Positions 36,548-45,810 of a DNA stretch of 64,000 nt are shown in pieces. Under the pieces are notes generated by a model. That model ran no database searches. It was not told where the DNA came from and worked only from the letters and a program-made list of their open reading frames with translations. Position numbers and translations under genes: made by a program. The stretch spans positions 248,001-312,000 of the forward strand of contig NZ_CP041345.1 of NCBI RefSeq assembly GCF_013265555.1, read 5' to 3'. The number at the start of each line of letters is the position of its first letter. Position 1 is the stretch's first letter. The stretch comes from Tenuifilum thalassicum (GTDB lineage Bacteria; Bacteroidota; Bacteroidia; Bacteroidales; Tenuifilaceae).

Positions 36548-37857
36548 TTGTTAAAGCTGGTCAATTCTTTTTGAGTTTATCGATTCTTGTTATACTCCAC
36601 GAGTTGGGGCATTTTACCTTTGCTAAACTTTTCAAAACTCGTGTCGAAAAATTTTATCTTTTCTTTGACCCATGGTTCTCGCTATTTAAAATAAAACGCG
36701 GCGAAACTGAATATGGAGTAGGTTGGCTTCCTCTTGGAGGGTATGTTAAAATTTCGGGGATGATTGATGAGTCAATGGATAAGGAACAGCTAAAGCAACC
36801 TCCTCAGCCTTGGGAATTCCGTTCAAAACCTGCTTGGCAACGATTATTTATAATGATAGGTGGTGTTTTGGTTAATGTGGTTTTAGCATTGTTTATTTAC
36901 AGCGCTGTTCTTTATACATGGGGCGAAGAGTATCTTCCAACCCGAAACGTAAAATATGGAGTAACCTGCGATTCGCTTGCCCTTAAATTAGGATTCAGAA
37001 ATGGCGATAAGATTTTAACTGTTGGGGGCAATGAGGTAGAGAATTTCCAACTTATCGCCCATGATATACTGCTTAACGAAGACCGTAACGTAAAGGTTTT
37101 GAGGGGAAACGATACTGTAACCATTAGTATCTCGGAAGTTTACGTTTCTCAGCTGATTAAAAATCCAATTATCTTTTATCCTCGATTCCCATTCATTGTT
37201 GATGAAATTAAAAAAGGTGAACCTGCCGAGAAAGCTGGATTAGTGAAAGGCGATAAGCTAGTTGCCATTAATGGCAGACCCGCTGTTTTTTTTGATGAGT
37301 TTAAGGATTCTTTAGCTAGGTATAAAGGGAAGAAACTTGACCTAACAGTAGAGAGAAATGGCCAGCCAGTTGATGTAGTTGTTAATGTTCCTGAAACAGG
37401 TGTGGTAGGAGTCTACCCTTTGACTGATATTTCAAATTTCTTTGAACTAAGCCATAATGAGTACACCTTAGTGCAGGCTATTCCTGCAGGGATAAAAAAG
37501 GGTGTAAGTACAATTAAAAGCTATCTTAAACAGCTTAAGCTTATATTTACCCCAAAGACAAAAGCTTACGAATCGGTAGGAGGGTTTATAACAATTGGTA
37601 AGATCTTCCCTGCAACTTGGGATTGGCAGTCGTTCTGGAATCTAACCGCGTTTCTTTCTATTATTCTTGCTATAATGAATATTTTACCTATACCAGCTTT
37701 GGATGGAGGCCATGTGATGTTTCTTGTATATGAAATTATTACTGGACGCAAACCTGGCGATAAGTTTTTGGAGTACGCTCAAATGGTTGGTATGTTAATA
37801 CTTTTGGCTTTACTACTTTATGCAAATATCAACGATATTGTCAAACTTTTTGGTTAA
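36538..37857 (+). CDS. rseP: Site-2 protease RseP
   Basis: Intramembrane zinc metalloprotease of 439 residues that cleaves anti-sigma factors and signal peptides in the inner membrane. The zinc motif HELGH is at residues 21-25, two PDZ-like regions occupy roughly residues 125-290 (GDKILTVGGNEV, GDKLVAINGRP), and the third zinc ligand region is NILPIPALDGGHV. The start overlaps dxr by ten bases. No anti-sigma factor gene is nearby. Confidence 0.94.
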   Translation: MEIIVKAGQFFLSLSILVILHELGHFTFAKLFKTRVEKFYLFFDPWFSLFKIKRGETEYGVGWLPLGGYVKISGMIDESMDKEQLKQPPQPWEFRSKPAWQRLFIMIGGVLVNVVLALFIYSAVLYTWGEEYLPTRNVKYGVTCDSLALKLGFRNGDKILTVGGNEVENFQLIAHDILLNEDRNVKVLRGNDTVTISISEVYVSQLIKNPIIFYPRFPFIVDEIKKGEPAEKAGLVKGDKLVAINGRPAVFFDEFKDSLARYKGKKLDLTVERNGQPVDVVVNVPETGVVGVYPLTDISNFFELSHNEYTLVQAIPAGIKKGVSTIKSYLKQLKLIFTPKTKAYESVGGFITIGKIFPATWDWQSFWNLTAFLSIILAIMNILPIPALDGGHVMFLVYEIITGRKPGDKFLEYAQMVGMLILLALLLYANINDIVKLFG

Positions 37858-37867
37858 AGTTTAGCCT

Positions 37868-38041
37868 ATGATACTACTATTTACAGGTTGGAGCGAATTG
37901 TTGCTGATTGCCATAGTTATTCTCATAATTTTTGGTGCAACTAAAATTCCCCTTTTCATGCGAAATTTGGGGAAGGGGATTGGTGAGTTTAAAAAAGGTA
38001 TAAAAGAAGCAGAGGACGAAAAGAATGAAAATGAGAAGTAA
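37868..38041 (+). CDS. TatA/TatE-like twin-arginine translocase subunit
   Basis: A 57-residue protein easily missed because of its size. It has one N-terminal helix (LLLIAIVILIIFGATKIP) followed by the amphipathic helix MRNLGKGIGEFKKGIKE and an acidic tail, the exact layout of TatA. TatA oligomers form the pathway for folded proteins. No TatC is in the window. The reading frame overlaps the start of the lytic transglycosylase gene by up to 17 bases and it lies ten bases after rseP, so the three are probably co-transcribed. Confidence 0.88.
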   Translation: MILLFTGWSELLLIAIVILIIFGATKIPLFMRNLGKGIGEFKKGIKEAEDEKNENEK

Positions 38042-39263
38042 AGGTACTATGGTTTTTATTAGGTATTGTTTTTTTTCTTTTATTTCTGTCTTGTTTTTTA
38101 CTAATGGACTTTCGGCAACACCAGCTTATACTAGAGCAAATATAATTATTAGAACTATCAATAGTATTGATAGGTTACCTATTTTTCATCTAAAAAACAA
38201 ACCCGACACTGTTGTAAACAATAAACCCGATCTCTACTACGAATGCAAGCTAGCCGACATAGGAAAGAATTCCCCTATCGATTTTGATTATAACTCCTAT
38301 GTTAAGCGGTATATCGATATTTTCACAATAGAGAGAAGGGCTCAGGTGGCAAAAATGATTGGTTTATCGGAGTACTATTTCCCTCTTTTTGAAGAGATAT
38401 TATCTAAATATCAGCTTCCACTAGAGCTCAAGTATCTTGCAGTTGTTGAGTCGGCTCTTAACCCTCTTGCTGTGTCAACATCTGGGGCTGTGGGTTTGTG
38501 GCAGTTTAAAATAAATACTGCTAAAATGTTCGACCTAAAGGTGACCAATTTTGTTGATGAACGAATGGACCCCATAAAATCTACTGAAGCTGCTGCTCAA
38601 TATCTTCAATACCTATTCCGTACATTCAACGACTGGCACCTTGCATTGGCTGCATATAATGTAGGACCAGGTGCAGTAAGGAACGCAATAGAGAGGGCTA
38701 ATGGTGAAAGGAGCTTTTGGAAGTTATATCCCCAATTGCCCGAATCGGCTCAAAACTATGTTCCAGCCTTTATTGCAATTGCCTATGTATTTCAAAACTA
38801 CCAGGACCATGGTCTTATACCTTCGAGCCTTGTTCCATCGCTTAGTAGTGTCGATACTATAGAAGTTAAAAAGCCACTTGACCTAAGGTTAACAAGTGAA
38901 GAGCTAGGTATTGATATTGAGCTCATTCGTTTTCTTAATCCAACTTACAGGTACGATTATGTCCCAGAGAGCGATTCCCCTCAGATTATTCTTCTGCCTA
39001 AGGATAAGATTGGTCTTTTTATACGTAAATCGAAGCAGCTATACCTTAACACATCTAAGCCTAAGGGTAAAATGCCTGTTGGCTCAAAGAATGGAAGCTA
39101 TCAGACAGCATATACCGTTCGAAATGGCGACACATTACACAAGTTAGCCATTCACTTCGGATGTACGTTAGATGATATATATCGTTGGAACCCAGGTATT
39201 GATAGCGTTATTAATGTTGGGCAAACCCTAATTTTTTGGGTTGACGATTCAGTCTCAAATTAG
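38025..39263 (+). CDS. Lytic transglycosylase with LysM domain (MltD-like)
   Basis: A 412-residue exported enzyme that cuts the glycan strands of peptidoglycan. After a signal peptide, the SLT domain has the catalytic glutamate in AVVESALNPLAVSTSGAVG followed by LWQFK and AAYNVGPGAVRNAI. A LysM domain closes the protein (TAYTVRNGDTLHKLAIHF, then VGQTLIFWV). Two further ATGs lie at 38031 and 38049; the first ATG overlaps the TatA-like gene. It shares the neighbourhood with an M23 peptidase, suggesting a cell wall remodelling group. Confidence 0.9.
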   Translation: MKMRSKGTMVFIRYCFFSFISVLFFTNGLSATPAYTRANIIIRTINSIDRLPIFHLKNKPDTVVNNKPDLYYECKLADIGKNSPIDFDYNSYVKRYIDIFTIERRAQVAKMIGLSEYYFPLFEEILSKYQLPLELKYLAVVESALNPLAVSTSGAVGLWQFKINTAKMFDLKVTNFVDERMDPIKSTEAAAQYLQYLFRTFNDWHLALAAYNVGPGAVRNAIERANGERSFWKLYPQLPESAQNYVPAFIAIAYVFQNYQDHGLIPSSLVPSLSSVDTIEVKKPLDLRLTSEELGIDIELIRFLNPTYRYDYVPESDSPQIILLPKDKIGLFIRKSKQLYLNTSKPKGKMPVGSKNGSYQTAYTVRNGDTLHKLAIHFGCTLDDIYRWNPGIDSVINVGQTLIFWVDDSVSN

Positions 39264-39352
39264 ATGAATAATGCAATATTAATACTGTTCTGTCGTTTTT
39301 TTAATATTGCTGTTTTTAGTCAAAAAAATGTAAACACTAAATTATTATACCC

Positions 39353-40348
39353 ATGAAAACTAGAATATTGGTAGTAATCTTAGCCATTCTTACTATAGGT
39401 ACCTCTTGCAAGAAGGGTAGCAAGGGTGAACGAACACTATTGCCTAATGTGACTGGAAATGCTGGCGAGCTAGTAGTTATCCTGCCAAAAAACCTTCATA
39501 AAGATTCAGTGGGGTTGGCATATAAGGAAATACTAACCCAAGATGTTCCCTTTTTACCACAAAGTGAACCTCTTTTTGATTTAATTATGATTCCACCCGA
39601 GGCCTTTACTGATATTTTTAAGTCACATCGTAACATTATTTTTAACGAAGTAAAGAAAAGCGCAAAAAAAACAGAAATGTCACTTAAACGTGACGTTTGG
39701 GCTGCTCCTCAAACAATACTTTACGTCTCTGGCCCAAGCTACAAATCGATTAAGGATTATATTGAAAAAGAGCGAGAAACCATAGTCACTTTATTTGAGC
39801 AGGCTGAACGCGATAGGGTGGTTCAAAATGCTATTAAGTATGAACAGAAATCGATTCGTGAAAAGATATCGAAAAAGTATAATGTTTCAATGCGCTTCCC
39901 TAAAGGTTACAGGCTTAATTTCGATCACGATACTATTGCTTGGATCTCTTTTGAAACTCCTTTAACCAGTCAGGGTATAATCCTTTATACTTTCCCTTAT
40001 ACCGATAAAAATACCTTTACGGTTGACTATCTCTTGAAAAAGAGAAATGAGTTTGTTAAAACCATAGAAGGTCCATCAAAGGGCTCGTATATGATTACAA
40101 GCGAAGTGATTAAGCCTGAGCTAACCGAGATGATGTATAAAAATAGGTATTATGCTGTAATGAGAGGTTTTTGGGATGTCTACAAACATCCAATGGGCGG
40201 ACCTTTTATTAGCCATATTACTTTAGATGAGGAGCGGCAAAGAGTTATTGTGGCTGAAGCTTATGTTTATGCACCCTCAAAGAAAAAAAGAAACTATTTA
40301 AGACAGGTAGAGGCTTTACTATATACTCTTGAAATTATAAAACCTTAG
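39353..40348 (+). CDS. DUF4837 family lipoprotein
   Basis: A 331-residue lipoprotein with lipobox IGTSC (C19). It matches what I know of the Bacteroidota DUF4837 family: LPNVTGNAGELVVIL near the start, LFDLIMIPPEAFTDIFKSHR, and RGFWDVYKHPMGGPFISH toward the end. Function is not established. It commonly neighbours the lytic transglycosylase in Bacteroidota, as it does here. Confidence 0.85.
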   Translation: MKTRILVVILAILTIGTSCKKGSKGERTLLPNVTGNAGELVVILPKNLHKDSVGLAYKEILTQDVPFLPQSEPLFDLIMIPPEAFTDIFKSHRNIIFNEVKKSAKKTEMSLKRDVWAAPQTILYVSGPSYKSIKDYIEKERETIVTLFEQAERDRVVQNAIKYEQKSIREKISKKYNVSMRFPKGYRLNFDHDTIAWISFETPLTSQGIILYTFPYTDKNTFTVDYLLKKRNEFVKTIEGPSKGSYMITSEVIKPELTEMMYKNRYYAVMRGFWDVYKHPMGGPFISHITLDEERQRVIVAEAYVYAPSKKKRNYLRQVEALLYTLEIIKP

Positions 40349-40362
40349 CATTGTTGCATAAA

Positions 40363-40426
40363 AAAACTGTCTCAAAAACACCAAATAAGTTAGCCTTAAA
40401 AGGCCTAGTGTTTTTGAGACAGTTTT
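40363..40426. terminator. Bidirectional terminator with perfect 19-base stem
   Basis: The arm at 40363-40381 is an exact reverse complement of 40408-40426 (core CTGTCTCAAAAACAC). A and T runs at the ends allow termination of both the DUF4837 gene and the convergent gene at 40439-41281. The 26-base loop contains a small GCC/GGC hairpin. Confidence 0.88.
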
Positions 40427-40438
40427 GCTTTTAATGAA

Positions 40439-41281
40439 CTATTTTACCGTCTTATCTACAAGATCATCAACAAACATTTTTATTGAGCGAGAATCGGTTG
40501 CACCGTAGAAATCGTAAAAGTACTCTATTAGATACTTTTTAATATCATCTTTTCCCATTTTTTGTTTAACTAGGATTGGGATAATTGTCATAAACTCGTT
40601 AATAAGGGTTTCCTCATCAACAAATGAAAGATCAAATTTTGTGATTTCTTCACTTGTTCTAGTATTTCGTTCATACAGGTAAACCGCAACTGAAGGGATT
40701 TCGTTTTGGGTTATTGTACCGGCTTTGGTATTAACCAGTTTCTCGCGATCAATTAATATGTTGTTGTTTATGTAGCCTAACTTTTTAGAAACAGGATTGT
40801 TGTTAACCCTATAATAGAAAACAAGGAATTTATTTTCGTCAATAGGATAATTATTTGGGTCAATAGGAACAGATACTTTATCGCCAATAATAGTAAACTT
40901 ATCATTTCCAAAATACGTTCTTAGATCAGAAACGATAGTTTCATCAGGACGATACCTTTCTGTCATTAAGCTACGGCGCTTTGTAGGTATAGCAATATCC
41001 TTAACATAGGCCGAAAGCTGAATAGTTTCAGGAGCAGGTGGTTCGTGTAGTTTAATCATATACCTACCCATGTTTTGGCTAATGGATATAACATACGAGT
41101 CGAATGTATCAAATTTCACCTTGTCGGTAGGCTGAAGAACATCGCCTGCTTTTAGCTCTGTACCTGTTTTTTCTATGGTTACTTTACCTTTAATCCTGGT
41201 GACAATGTATGAGTCTTGCGCACGCAAACTAGCCGATGATACTACTAGAATGGCAATAACTAGTTTAACAATTGTTTTCAT
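40439..41281 (-). CDS. Secreted protein, function unknown
   Basis: A 280-residue protein with signal peptide ([21 protein letters not shown]). The first 70 mature residues (VTRIKGKVTIEKTGTELKAG, then DKVKFDTFDSYVIS) look like a FecR-type or SH3-like beta domain, and the rest is predicted mixed with an acidic C-terminus. I recognise no family with confidence. The frame is open 14 codons further upstream, but the ATG at 41281 gives a clean signal peptide. A TAACTTTG element at 41321-41328 on this strand may be its -7 promoter box. Confidence 0.75.
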   Translation of the reverse strand: MKTIVKLVIAILVVSSASLRAQDSYIVTRIKGKVTIEKTGTELKAGDVLQPTDKVKFDTFDSYVISISQNMGRYMIKLHEPPAPETIQLSAYVKDIAIPTKRRSLMTERYRPDETIVSDLRTYFGNDKFTIIGDKVSVPIDPNNYPIDENKFLVFYYRVNNNPVSKKLGYINNNILIDREKLVNTKAGTITQNEIPSVAVYLYERNTRTSEEITKFDLSFVDEETLINEFMTIIPILVKQKMGKDDIKKYLIEYFYDFYGATDSRSIKMFVDDLVDKTVK

Positions 41282-41343
41282 GGCTTTATTCTTTTTTCTA
41301 ATTCTATTCAAATTATATACCAAAGTTAATCTTTAATTCTAAA

Positions 41344-41694
41344 CTATTTCTTTTTTAATGAGCTATTCTTATTACGTTTAGGGTTACTCACCAATTCATA
41401 AGAATGATCAATCCATTCCAAAAGTAAATCATCGGATATTGAGCCGTCAATAATTACAGTGTTCCAATGCTTTTTGTTCATGTGGTATCCAGGAATTACA
41501 GAGGAGTATCTCTCTCTAAGCTCTATTGCAAGTTCTGGGTCGCATTTAAGATTAATACTTAGTTCACCTTTTAGGTTTGCAAGCGCAAAAATTTTCCCCT
41601 TAACCTTAAAAACAAGGGTATCCTCTCCAAATGGGAAGCCCTCAGTTACATCTGGTTTTGAAATGCAGTAATCTCTGAGAATTTCAATGTTCAT
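41344..41694 (-). CDS. MmcQ/YjbR family protein
   Basis: A 116-residue protein of the MmcQ/YjbR family, which has a CyaY-like fold. Family features are the start RDYCISKPDVTEGFPFGEDTLVFKV split over the first 30 residues, then LSINLKCDPELAIELR and PGYHMNKKHWNTVII, ending with a helix LLLEWIDHSYELV. Some members are annotated as DNA-binding, but the cellular role is not firm. The yraN-like gene lies 11 bases upstream on the same strand. Confidence 0.88.
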   Translation of the reverse strand: MNIEILRDYCISKPDVTEGFPFGEDTLVFKVKGKIFALANLKGELSINLKCDPELAIELRERYSSVIPGYHMNKKHWNTVIIDGSISDDLLLEWIDHSYELVSNPKRNKNSSLKKK

Positions 41695-41705
41695 AATATT
41701 TAGCG

Positions 41706-42083
41706 TTATAGAGTTGGATAAAATGCATCTTCAATATGTTCAATTTGTGGTTTTGTACCAGGTTTAAGTATGATGGAAACAATATCGAAACGTACCTCGT
41801 TGTTTAAGTTGTAACGTCTCATGTATTCATCGGCAGCAAGTATAATAAGTTTTTGTTTTTTCCTTTTAACCGATTCTTTAGGTTCTTCCCAATATTGAGT
41901 ACTTCTGGTTTTAACTTCAACCACTACAATGATATCATTTTGCTTTGCTACTAAATCGAGCTCTTTATGACCAAATCGCCAGTTCCTGTGTAAAATTTTA
42001 TAACCTTTTGCGGATAAATAGCTTGCAGCAATATCCTCGCCTTTTGTCCCAATTTCATTATTTTGGCTTATCTTTTTCATCAT
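41706..42083 (-). CDS. YraN family endonuclease-fold protein
   Basis: A 125-residue protein of the YraN (UPF0102) family with the nuclease-like core: GEDIAASYLSAKGYKILHRN, then FGHKELDLVAKQ and VVVEVKTRS with the catalytic-type D and ExK pattern. Role is uncertain; relatives are linked to DNA repair or recombination. It is probably co-transcribed with the MmcQ/YjbR-like gene. The first ATG is followed by another codon later that could also start. Confidence 0.9.
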   Translation of the reverse strand: MMKKISQNNEIGTKGEDIAASYLSAKGYKILHRNWRFGHKELDLVAKQNDIIVVVEVKTRSTQYWEEPKESVKRKKQKLIILAADEYMRRYNLNNEVRFDIVSIILKPGTKPQIEHIEDAFYPTL

Positions 42084-42143
42084 TTTTTGTGAAACCTTTT
42101 AATTAAAAAATCGATATAAATATGGAGTTTCAATAAAAGAGAT

Positions 42144-42782
42144 TTGCGTCAGCTGATTTTTATAATAGTATTCACTCTTTTTTACAGCTCTGAAACCTAT
42201 TCAAATATAGGTGATTTTCAGGGTAAAATCAAGATTTTAAAGGAAGGTATCTACGATACATTAACTGTTGAGATTTTTATAAAAGACAAATTTATTAGAG
42301 TTGATGAATATAAAAAAGACAAGAAACCTGTTCGTTCGTTTATTGCAAATACCAGTTCTGGAAACATTTATTTAGTTTCTTATCAGCATAAGATGTACTC
42401 GCTTGTTAAGGTAAACCCATCATCGTCAAATAACGATGTAGAAATTATTAAATCGGAGAATTTTATAGAGGTTAATGGGAAAAAGTGTTACCAATGGCGG
42501 GTTAAGGATAAGGCTAGCCAGACTGTAACTACATATTGGGTTGCAAAAATCGAATACAACTTTGAACCCAAACTTTTTAGAATTCTTGCCAATGCTGGAA
42601 GCGCAATTGACGAATTTGTAAAGATGCCCCAAACGCCTAATATTATTCCTTTAAAAGTGGTAGACCGTACTCGATTCAGAAAGTTAAGGAGTAATCTCCA
42701 AATTATTGAAATTAGTTCGATGAAACTCTCAGAAAGTTTATTTAAAATCCCGAATGGCTTTAGCGAGCTTATATCTGGTTAA
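42144..42782 (+). CDS. Exported DUF4412-like protein
   Basis: A 212-residue protein with signal peptide (RQLIFIIVFTLFYSSETYS). The mature part is mostly beta strands with a KKCYQWRVKD stretch and TTYWVAK, close to the pattern of periplasmic proteins with a DUF4412 domain. Start is TTG; no ATG upstream stays in frame. Function unknown. Its stop overlaps the convergent LD-carboxypeptidase stop by four bases. Confidence 0.65.
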   Translation: MRQLIFIIVFTLFYSSETYSNIGDFQGKIKILKEGIYDTLTVEIFIKDKFIRVDEYKKDKKPVRSFIANTSSGNIYLVSYQHKMYSLVKVNPSSSNNDVEIIKSENFIEVNGKKCYQWRVKDKASQTVTTYWVAKIEYNFEPKLFRILANAGSAIDEFVKMPQTPNIIPLKVVDRTRFRKLRSNLQIIEISSMKLSESLFKIPNGFSELISG

Positions 42783-43699
42783 AGGGTATTTGTAAATGAT
42801 ATTTTAACTTCCTTTTCGTCAACAACAAGATTAACGTTTCTTCCAAGAATAAGGGGTAGGTTGGGTTCTGAGTGGCCTGCAGGAAATCCAAAGCAAACAG
42901 GAATGTTGTACTCCTTAACAGCGCTGTAGATAATTTCATAGGCATTGGAGCCAAATGGAATTTCATTGTCTTTCATATCGGTGAAGTGACCAATAATTAA
43001 TCCGGTTATAGATTTAAGCTTACCAGAGCGCTTAAGTTGCATTACCATTCTATCGATGTGATATAAGTACTCATCAACATCTTCAATAAAGAGAATTCTA
43101 CCATTGTATGACATGTCGCTTGTAGTTCCACATAGCGATGAGAGCATGGATAAGTTACCACCAATAAGCATTCCGTTTGCCCTACCAGGAAGATTTAGTG
43201 GGTGATTTGGTAATGTGTAGGATAGTGGCTCTCCAGTAAGCACTTTAACCAATGCAAGTGTTGATTCATTACCACTAATTGATTCTGGGAAGTTAATTGG
43301 CATAGTTGCGTGTAACGATTCAATGCCAAACCAGCCATTAATTAAACTATGCAATACGGTTATATCGCTATAACCAATTATCCATTTAGGATTTTGCTGT
43401 AATTTTCTAAGGTTAAGTAGGTCTAAAATTCGAACGGTCCCATATCCTCCCCTAGCACAAAGAATCGCTTTAACCGATGGGTCTTCAATCATCTCCATTA
43501 AATCTTGAGCTCTTTCTCCATCGGTGCCAGCAAATTGGTAATGGCGGGAGTAAAGGTGAGGTGCCGTTTTTACAAGATATCCCTGGTTGGTTAAAAAACG
43601 AATTGCAGGTTGCAGCATTTCCCTACTAACAAATCGAGCTGGTGCAACTATACCTATAGTATCGCCTGGCTGTAAATATGGTGGGGTGATATTTTCCAT
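42779..43699 (-). CDS. LD-carboxypeptidase (S66 family)
   Basis: A 306-residue serine peptidase of the S66 family that trims D-alanine from muropeptide tetrapeptides during peptidoglycan recycling. The start QPGDTIGIVAPAR is diagnostic, CARGGYGTVRIL and IIGYSDITVLHSL contain the nucleophile serine region, and FPAGHSEPNLPLILGR carries the histidine. Without a signal peptide it is cytoplasmic, as in other members. Confidence 0.93.
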   Translation of the reverse strand: MENITPPYLQPGDTIGIVAPARFVSREMLQPAIRFLTNQGYLVKTAPHLYSRHYQFAGTDGERAQDLMEMIEDPSVKAILCARGGYGTVRILDLLNLRKLQQNPKWIIGYSDITVLHSLINGWFGIESLHATMPINFPESISGNESTLALVKVLTGEPLSYTLPNHPLNLPGRANGMLIGGNLSMLSSLCGTTSDMSYNGRILFIEDVDEYLYHIDRMVMQLKRSGKLKSITGLIIGHFTDMKDNEIPFGSNAYEIIYSAVKEYNIPVCFGFPAGHSEPNLPLILGRNVNLVVDEKEVKISFTNTL

Positions 43700-43873
43700 T
43701 CATTAAAACAATTAGGACCTTAAAGTTAGAAAAATTTCATTTACAGCTGAACTAAATTTCTCAATTGAAAAAATATTTGAAAGATTTGGAAATTTATTAA
43801 TGAGAAATTTTCTTGAAAAAGATAATCCAGACACTTTTGTTTTTTTACTAAATTGCAAAAAAAAGTTATTGCC

Positions 43874-44749
43874 ATGAGACTATTTAAACTTTTCATTGTT
43901 AGCTTTTTCTTGGTTTTATCCAACTACAATTCAGCGCAGAATAGACCCCCACAAAATGTTAGAAGGGTAGTAGTAACCAGCAAATATCTTGTGGAGAATG
44001 GAAGGCGTACTTCAAAAAGCAGAGCAGTAAAGCAGGATATTAAGGACTCGTTGGATAGAATCCACACAATTATTTATCGTGATTTTGAAACACAAGCCAT
44101 TGTTCGGCATATATGGCATACTTTCTCAGGAAAGCAAATTGTTAGAACCGATGAATTTGCGGATGGTAAACTATTTAGGTTTAGGATTTTTACTTACAAT
44201 ACTGATTCTTTGCTTGCAAAACAGGATGTTTATATGGTTAAACCTGGCGATACCGCTTTTTATGTTTCACTCAACTATACATATAAAGATAGAAATCCTA
44301 TTAAGATTGAAGCATTTAACAGCAAAGGAAAGCGTGCATATAAAGTACGATCAACCTACGATTCTCATGGCACAGAGTTGGTCAGAAAGGTTAAAACTTA
44401 TAAGAATTACATACCTGTTGACTCAATAATAAACTTAACATGTACTCCAACCTACGATTCCCTAGGTAGAAAGGTGAATGAGCAAATTAGTAAAACATTT
44501 GCAGATGGAAGTAAGTTTGAGAGAGAGTATAAATATGAGTATAACAAGAAGGGTTTGCTTTCTGCCATTGAGGAGTATGCACCAGATAAAAGATTGATTC
44601 TACGAAAAACCCTAGAATACAATAGTAAAGGAATTCTAAAATTCATTTCTATTTATAATTCTGATGAGGTGTTAGTTGATTTTTATGCGTTAAGGTATGA
44701 GCTATACCCAACAGCCGATAGAATTAGGAATAGAATAATAGAGTATTAA
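43874..44749 (+). CDS. Exported protein with YD-like repeats, function unknown
   Basis: About 291 residues with signal peptide (RLFKLFIVSFFLVLSNYNSAQ). The mature sequence has repeated strands of the kind RTDEFADGKLFRF, YNTDSLLAKQDVY, YDSLGRKVNEQIS and YNKKGLLSAIEEY, reminiscent of short tyrosine-aspartate or MORN-like repeats found in Bacteroidota exported proteins. No enzyme motif. A TTG seven codons upstream could also start; the ATG at 43874 is preferred. Confidence 0.7.
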   Translation: MRLFKLFIVSFFLVLSNYNSAQNRPPQNVRRVVVTSKYLVENGRRTSKSRAVKQDIKDSLDRIHTIIYRDFETQAIVRHIWHTFSGKQIVRTDEFADGKLFRFRIFTYNTDSLLAKQDVYMVKPGDTAFYVSLNYTYKDRNPIKIEAFNSKGKRAYKVRSTYDSHGTELVRKVKTYKNYIPVDSIINLTCTPTYDSLGRKVNEQISKTFADGSKFEREYKYEYNKKGLLSAIEEYAPDKRLILRKTLEYNSKGILKFISIYNSDEVLVDFYALRYELYPTADRIRNRIIEY

Positions 44750-45804
44750 AATTTAGCCACAGGTTTGTTTAGTGTAAAGCTAAAAGTAGTTCCTTTTTTA
44801 GGAGTACTTTTTACTGTAATTATTTGCTTGTGTCCCTCAATTATATGTTTTACTATTGCTAATCCTAAGCCTGTTCCTCCCTGTTCCCTAGAACGGCTCT
44901 TGTCTACCCGGTAAAATCGTTCAAAAATTCGAGGGACATCTTTTGATGGAATACCAATGCCATTATCGTTTACATCAACTTGAATTCTATTTCCGATATC
45001 AGAAATTGATACAGCAGTTACTCCTCCATCAATTCCGTAATTAATTGAGTTGATAATTAGATTGTAGAGTACTTGTTGGATTCTTTTTTTATCGGCATAT
45101 ACCCATTGCAACTTATCTGGAACATCTTTGATTCTTAAGGCTATGCTTCTTTTTTTAGCACGCTCCTCTAATGAATCAAATGTTTCCTTAACTAACTCTA
45201 CTATGTTGAACCTCTCAAGGTTTAGTTGTAGTTCACCTGCCTCAAGTTTACTTATTAGTTCTAAATCTTCAACAATCCCAATAAGTCGATTAATGCTCTT
45301 TTCAGTTCTTTCCAGGTACTTACGATTGACAGTTGGGTCTTCGAGTCCGCCATCAAGAAGGGTAAGTACATAACCCTGAATATTAAATATGGGAGTTTTT
45401 AGTTCATGCGATACATTACCAAGAAACTCTTTCCTGTAACGCTCCATCTGCTTTAACCGGTCAATCTCTTCTGTTTTTGACTCGGCCCAAACTTTAATAT
45501 CATTTTCAAGTTTTTCTAAAAGATGATTGTGGTCTAGCTCATCAATTAAGTCGTAATCTTTCTCACTTACATAAAGCGCTTTAAAGAGCGGTTTTATTCT
45601 TTTGATAACAAATAGATTGATAAAAAGTAGGCTGCTTAAGAACGAAGCGGTAAATACAAAAAGCGTAAAAGCAAGAGTAGTTAAAAAAAGGTTTTCATTT
45701 GAACTTTTTAATAGATAGAAAGCAAACCCTGCCAGAATGCTAATAACAGTAGCTAATAAAACCGACAGGGTTCGTGGTGTTTTAAAAAGATTAATATTGG
45801 GCAT
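44746..45804 (-). CDS. Membrane sensor histidine kinase
   Basis: A 352-residue kinase with two helices (about residues 12-32 and 40-66) and almost no extracytoplasmic loop, then a linker, a HisKA domain with H133 in NVSHELKTPIFNIQGY, and an HATPase domain with N-box NLIINSINYG and G boxes DNGIGIP and GGTGLGLAIVKHI. A catalytically complete kinase. No response regulator is adjacent; ribE lies six bases upstream. It could act with a distant regulator. Its stop overlaps the convergent gene by four bases. Confidence 0.92.
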   Translation of the reverse strand: MPNINLFKTPRTLSVLLATVISILAGFAFYLLKSSNENLFLTTLAFTLFVFTASFLSSLLFINLFVIKRIKPLFKALYVSEKDYDLIDELDHNHLLEKLENDIKVWAESKTEEIDRLKQMERYRKEFLGNVSHELKTPIFNIQGYVLTLLDGGLEDPTVNRKYLERTEKSINRLIGIVEDLELISKLEAGELQLNLERFNIVELVKETFDSLEERAKKRSIALRIKDVPDKLQWVYADKKRIQQVLYNLIINSINYGIDGGVTAVSISDIGNRIQVDVNDNGIGIPSKDVPRIFERFYRVDKSRSREQGGTGLGLAIVKHIIEGHKQIITVKSTPKKGTTFSFTLNKPVAKF

Positions 45805-45810
45805 ATGTTG

